This document shows positions 60,593 to 64,000 of a stretch of 64,000 nucleotides of DNA, piece after piece. Origin of the DNA: JBBROS01 sp963752225 (GTDB lineage Bacteria; Pseudomonadota; Alphaproteobacteria; Acetobacterales; Acetobacteraceae); the NCBI GenBank assembly GCA_963752225.1, contig CAVVXS010000015.1:1-64000 (forward strand), read 5' to 3'. The notes below the pieces were generated by a model, which was given only the letters and a program-made list of their open reading frames with translations, made no database searches and was not told the DNA's origin. Made by a program: the position numbers and the translations under genes. The stretch's first letter is position 1. Each line of letters starts with the position of its first letter.

Positions 60593-61228
60593 CTAAACGG
60601 CGGAAAGCCCGTGCAGCAGGATCGACACCGCGCTGCGGCACCAGCGGTCGCGAGCGTCGTCGTCCATGGGCGGCCCGCCGGCGATGGCGGCGGCCTGGGG
60701 AATATGGATCACCATGCCCTGGAATTGCCGGGCGGCGATGGCGGCCGCCTCCGCCGTGAGTGCCGGGTCATGGGAGCGCAGCACGGCGGCGACGCGGGCG
60801 GTCCCGGTATCGGCGCCGCTGCGGTGCAACGCCTGGCTGATCTCAGGGAAGCGCACGGATTCGGCCGTGATCAGCACATGCAGCGACAAGGCGGCCGGGG
60901 TCAGCGCGACGTCGATCATCTTGCGGGCAACGGTGAGCAACGCCTCCTCGACGCCACGAGCGACCCCAACCGCCTCGTCGAAGCCCTGCAGCCAGTCATG
61001 GATGAGATCGGCGACGACCGCGAGGAACACGGCCGCCTTGTCGGGGAAGCGTGCGTAGAAGGTCCGCTTCGACACCCCGGCCGCGCTGGCGATCGCCTCG
61101 ACCGAGGTGGCCGCGTAGCCGTCGCGAAGGAATAGCGTCGCGGCGGCGTCGGCGATCCGCCGGCCGAGCAGAGCGGCATCGGCTGCCTTGGGCCGTCCGC
61201 TCGCCCGGCTTTCCGCGGCCTGGATCAA
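60593..61228 (-). CDS. TetR/AcrR-family transcriptional regulator
   Basis: A 211-residue repressor-like protein. RIADAAATLFLRDGYAATS and VEAIASAAGVSKRTFYARF form the N-terminal helix-turn-helix; DKAAVFLAVVADLIHDWL follows. The C-terminal ligand domain ends RWCRSAVSILLHGLSA. The start is taken as TTG 61228, which overlaps the stop of the upstream lipoprotein gene (TTGA); no ATG or GTG fits better. A 29-bp palindrome upstream of the lipoprotein gene is a likely autoregulatory operator. The target beyond its own operon is unknown; the convergent hydrolase is a candidate. Confidence 0.8.
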   Translation of the reverse strand: MIQAAESRASGRPKAADAALLGRRIADAAATLFLRDGYAATSVEAIASAAGVSKRTFYARFPDKAAVFLAVVADLIHDWLQGFDEAVGVARGVEEALLTVARKMIDVALTPAALSLHVLITAESVRFPEISQALHRSGADTGTARVAAVLRSHDPALTAEAAAIAARQFQGMVIHIPQAAAIAGGPPMDDDARDRWCRSAVSILLHGLSAV

Positions 61229-61359
61229 TACCAGTAGCGGTGCGGGTGGTAATGTCCGACCGGCACGACGATGCACCCCGACAGGGCGATGCACAGGCCG
61301 ACGGCAGCGGCAATGCGGACGGTGATCTGACGCAAGCGACGGGCGTGAAGTTGGACCAT
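61225..61359 (-). CDS. 44-residue lipoprotein
   Basis: A very short gene with strong signals: AGAGGTG six bases before ATG 61359. The product has a charged start, a hydrophobic stretch (VRIAAAVGLCIALSGC) with the lipobox LSGC, and a mature part of only 16 residues rich in His and aromatic residues (GHYHPHRYWY). It should be lipidated and anchored in the envelope. The His/Tyr tail could bind metal. Its TGA overlaps the TTG start of the TetR gene. It resembles many short lipoproteins of alphaproteobacteria, with no known function. Confidence 0.7.
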   Translation of the reverse strand: MVQLHARRLRQITVRIAAAVGLCIALSGCIVVPVGHYHPHRYWY

Positions 61360-61402
61360 GGGTTCACCTCTTGGACGGATTGCAGATGGTGACCTCAACG
61401 CA

Positions 61403-61431
61403 GAATGCAACGCACCGGTTGCGTTGCATTC
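61403..61431. promoter_or_regulatory. Palindromic operator of the lipoprotein-tetR operon
   Basis: GAATGCAACGCA and TGCGTTGCATTC are perfect 12-bp inverted arms around CCGGT. The site ends 44 bases upstream of the lipoprotein ATG, in the expected promoter zone of the operon, and its size suits a TetR dimer pair. This is a prediction. Confidence 0.7.
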
Positions 61432-61472
61432 CTACGCGTGTTGCGCGGCCCGCGAAGCTTGGACGTGGATCG

Positions 61473-62468
61473 CTAGATCCACCCCCGCTTCTTGAACCAC
61501 ACATAGGGCACGATCGCCGACAGCACGATCAGTGTCAGTCCGTAGAAGTATCCGTATGCCCACTCCAGCTCAGGGATCCACTTGAAGTTCATGCCGTAGA
61601 TGCTGGCCACCAAGGTCGGCGGCACGCCGACGACCGAGACGACGGTCAGGATCTTGATGCTGTTGTTCTGCTCGATGTTGATGAAGCCCAGCGTCGCGTC
61701 CAGCAGGAACTGCACCTTGTTGGACAGCTGCACGTCGTAGTCGGCGAGCGAGGCGATGTCGACGCGGAGCGTCTTCAGTCGCGGCCGCTGCTCCGCCTCC
61801 AGGAAGCTCGCCGCGTTCTCGGCGGCGAACTGCACGATCCGCTGCACGCCCAACAGGCTGTCGCGCAGGTTGGACAGCCGGTCGCCCGCCCGCCCGATGG
61901 TCCGCAACGTCGCCCGCAGCTGCAGGTCGGTCTTCGCCGCGCTGCCGCGCATCGAATCGGGCCGGAACACCCGGTGCGAGATCGCGTCGAGCTCGCCCCG
62001 GATCGTCTCCAGAATGTCGGCCAGCCGGTCCACGATGGCCTCGAGCAGGCCGAGAAAGGCGTTCACGCTGCAGGGCGTTTCGTCGCGGGTCGACATGCGG
62101 GCGGCGAACTGGTCGAACACCGGCGCTTCGGCGAAGCGGATCGTCAGCAGGTATTTCTCGGACAGGACGAAACCCAGCGGCCTGGATTGCGCGAGCCCGT
62201 CCTTGTCCAGGTATCCCATCGGGGTGCTGAGATAGAGCGCCTTGTTCTCCATGCTCAGCCGGCTGCTGGTTTCGATTTCCGACAGGTCGGCCAGCGCCGG
62301 CACCCGCAAGCCGGTGCCGCGCTCGACCAGCGACCGCTCCGCGTCCGTCGGGTTGAGCAGGTCGAGCCAGACCGAATGTCCGACCTGCTCGACCGGATGC
62401 GTCTCGGGCGCGGCCGTCACGCGCGCCGACGCGCCGTTGCTCAACAGCAGCATTCCACCTCCGCCCAT
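61473..62468 (-). CDS. CorA-family divalent cation transporter
   Basis: A 331-residue CorA-type channel. The long cytosolic N-domain (SVWLDLLNPTDAERSLVE, YLSTPMGYLDKDG, CSVNAFLGLLEAIVDRLAD) leads into a long stalk helix. The two C-terminal membrane helices flank the YGMNF selectivity motif (IYGMNFKWIPELEWAYG), and the protein ends in basic FKKRGWI. It takes up Mg2+ or another divalent ion. The start may be ATG 62468 or the in-frame ATG at 62453. It is divergent from trpB. Confidence 0.92.
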   Translation of the reverse strand: MGGGGMLLLSNGASARVTAAPETHPVEQVGHSVWLDLLNPTDAERSLVERGTGLRVPALADLSEIETSSRLSMENKALYLSTPMGYLDKDGLAQSRPLGFVLSEKYLLTIRFAEAPVFDQFAARMSTRDETPCSVNAFLGLLEAIVDRLADILETIRGELDAISHRVFRPDSMRGSAAKTDLQLRATLRTIGRAGDRLSNLRDSLLGVQRIVQFAAENAASFLEAEQRPRLKTLRVDIASLADYDVQLSNKVQFLLDATLGFINIEQNNSIKILTVVSVVGVPPTLVASIYGMNFKWIPELEWAYGYFYGLTLIVLSAIVPYVWFKKRGWI

Positions 62469-62578
62469 CTACTCTGCCTTCCTACGCGAACCGGATGGCC
62501 ACGGCGAGACGTGACCGCTTTGGCGGCCTGCGCTAGAACCATCCGCCGGGCGCGCGACGCCCCCGCAGGAGAGTGTTT

Positions 62579-63853
62579 GTGAACGAGATCACCGCGCCGC
62601 GCCGCACGGGCGACCGCCCCGGCAACCCCATCGCCGACACTGGCGCCCGCCCCAACACGCTGCGCTCCGGCCCGGATGCGCAGGGCCGGTTCGGCGGCTT
62701 TGGCGGCCGCTTTGTTGCGGAAACCTTGATGCCGCTGATCCTTGCGGTCGAGCAGGCCTACGAGGATGCCAAGCGCGACCCCGAGTTCCAGCCCGAGCTC
62801 GACCGCTACCTGACCCATTACGTCGGCCGCCCGAGCCCGTTGTGGTTCGCCGAACGGCTAACGGCCGCGCTGGGCGGGGCGCGCATCTACATGAAGCGCG
62901 ACGAGCTCAACCACACCGGCAGCCACAAGATCAACAACTGCATGGGCCAGATCCTGCTGGCCCGGCGCATGGGCAAGACCCGCATCATCGCCGAAACCGG
63001 CGCTGGCCAGCATGGCGTCGCCACGGCCACCGTATGCGCGCTGTTCGGCCTGCCCTGCACGATCTACATGGGCGCCACCGACGTCGAGCGGCAAAAGCCC
63101 AACGTGTTCCGCATGAAGCTGCTCGGCGCCGAGATCAACCCGGTCACCTCCGGCGCCGGCACGCTGAAGGACGCGATGAACGAGGCGATGCGCGACTGGG
63201 TCGCCAACGTCGAGAACACCTACTACCTGATCGGCACCGTCGCCGGGCCGCACCCTTACCCGGCCATGGTGCGCGACTTCCAGAGCGTGATCGGCACCGA
63301 AGCGCGTGCGCAGATCCAGGACGCGGAAGGCCGGCTGCCGGATGCGGCGGTGGCGGCGATCGGCGGCGGCAGCAACGCGATGGGCCTGTTCCACCCCTTC
63401 CTCGACGATCCGGACGTGCGCCTGATCGGCGTCGAGGCAGCCGGGCACGGGCTCGACACCGAGGCGCATGCCGCAAGCCTCAGCCGCGGCCGCCCCGGCA
63501 TCCTGCACGGCAACCGCACCTACCTGCTGCAGGACGCGGACGGGCAGATCACCGAGGCGCACAGCATCAGCGCCGGATTGGACTACCCCGGGATCGGGCC
63601 GGAGCATTCCTGGCTGCACGAGATCGGCCGGGTCGAGTATGTGGCGGCGACCGACCAAGATGCGCTCGACGCGTTCCAGCTCTGCACCCGCACCGAGGGC
63701 ATCATCCCGGCGCTGGAGCCGGCCCACGCCATCGCCCATGTCGCCAAGCTCGCACCCGCACTCGGGAAGGACGGGCTGATCCTGATGAACATGTGCGGCC
63801 GCGGCGACAAGGACATCTTCACGGTGGCCGAACATCTCGGGGTCAAGCTTTGA
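62579..63853 (+). CDS. trpB: Tryptophan synthase beta subunit
   Basis: A 424-residue PLP enzyme joining indole and serine. GRFGGFGGRFVAETLMP is the N-terminal signature, LNHTGSHKINN holds the PLP lysine, GAGQHGVATATVCALFG and the phosphate-binding AIGGGSNAMG follow. I chose GTG 62579, seven bases after AGGAGA; the GTG at 62573 lies too close to it. The stop overlaps the TTG start of trpA (TTGA). Confidence 0.96.
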   Translation: MNEITAPRRTGDRPGNPIADTGARPNTLRSGPDAQGRFGGFGGRFVAETLMPLILAVEQAYEDAKRDPEFQPELDRYLTHYVGRPSPLWFAERLTAALGGARIYMKRDELNHTGSHKINNCMGQILLARRMGKTRIIAETGAGQHGVATATVCALFGLPCTIYMGATDVERQKPNVFRMKLLGAEINPVTSGAGTLKDAMNEAMRDWVANVENTYYLIGTVAGPHPYPAMVRDFQSVIGTEARAQIQDAEGRLPDAAVAAIGGGSNAMGLFHPFLDDPDVRLIGVEAAGHGLDTEAHAASLSRGRPGILHGNRTYLLQDADGQITEAHSISAGLDYPGIGPEHSWLHEIGRVEYVAATDQDALDAFQLCTRTEGIIPALEPAHAIAHVAKLAPALGKDGLILMNMCGRGDKDIFTVAEHLGVKL

Positions 63854-64000
63854 GCCGCATCGCCGCCCGCTTTGCCGCGCTGAAGCAAGAAGGCCGCGGC
63901 GCGCTCATCCCGTTCGTCGAGGCCTACGACCCCGACGCGATCACCAGCATGCAGATCCTGCGCGGCATGCCCGGCGCCGGCGCCGACCTGATCGAGATCG
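63850..64000 (+). CDS. trpA: Tryptophan synthase alpha subunit, 5' part
   Basis: Fifty codons are present before the window ends. SRIAARFAALKQEGRGALIP, FVEAYDPDAITSMQIL and MPGAGADLIEI match the N-terminus of TrpA, with the catalytic Glu expected in LIEI. It starts with TTG 63850, sharing TTGA with the trpB stop. TrpA cleaves indole-glycerol phosphate to indole for TrpB. The gene continues beyond the window. Confidence 0.93.
   Translation, partial: MSRIAARFAALKQEGRGALIPFVEAYDPDAITSMQILRGMPGAGADLIEI

Overview
The window is GC-rich DNA from an alphaproteobacterium, most probably a member of the Acetobacteraceae. That assignment is my inference. It rests on the 16S-Ile-Ala-23S-5S-fMet rRNA operon, a class I lysyl-tRNA synthetase, an Usg protein, a CIRCE-controlled groESL, and the gene repertoire and codon bias. 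I could not compare the 16S gene with a database.

Bases 1-12.6k are an accessory region. It opens with the 3' part of a secreted protein built from near-identical carbohydrate-binding repeats, then a GT4 glycosyltransferase, an acyltransferase, a flippase and a galactosyltransferase-like enzyme. Several of these are clearly AT-richer than the rest of the window, as expected for an acquired surface-polysaccharide cluster. Insertion sequences are interleaved: an IS5-family element has replaced the C-terminus of the acyltransferase, and 9.6-12.5 kb is a graveyard of IS701, IS3 and IS66 fragments. An intact IS630-family element there has split a small gene, and the original gene can be rebuilt exactly.

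Bases 12.6-18.9k hold one complete rRNA operon on the minus strand, with tRNA-Ile, tRNA-Ala and a trailing initiator tRNA-fMet. Long complementary sequences flank 16S and 23S and look like RNase III processing stems. Tandem promoter-like sequences lie upstream.

Bases 19-64k are dense, mostly chromosomal housekeeping and metabolic genes. In order: a lytic transglycosylase; DUF1028 plus a peptide-type ABC binding protein; glgX with a ROK-type kinase whose motifs appear in circularly permuted order; a MarR/MATE pair sharing a palindromic operator; a pair of paralogous lipoproteins; a class I lysS coupled to an MprF-like membrane protein with a shortened synthase domain; a DinG-like helicase; a stress block (TerB-like, catalase-peroxidase, a glycine-zipper protein, two cold-shock proteins, groESL with two CIRCE-like sites); usg; a VTT membrane protein with a GT2; ctaA overlapping a PAS histidine kinase that lacks the phospho-acceptor His; tldD, a GDSL hydrolase, a SARP-like TPR regulator, gshA, ubiA, a METTL20-like methyltransferase, UspA, a kinase-like ATPase, pdxH, fabI, aroC, an unknown protein, a frameshifted alpha/beta hydrolase, a TetR operon with a 44-residue lipoprotein and a palindromic operator, corA, trpB and the start of trpA.

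Many adjacent genes are translationally coupled by 1-4 base overlaps (ATGA, GTGA, TGATG). Three junctions use the rarer TTGA form with a TTG start.
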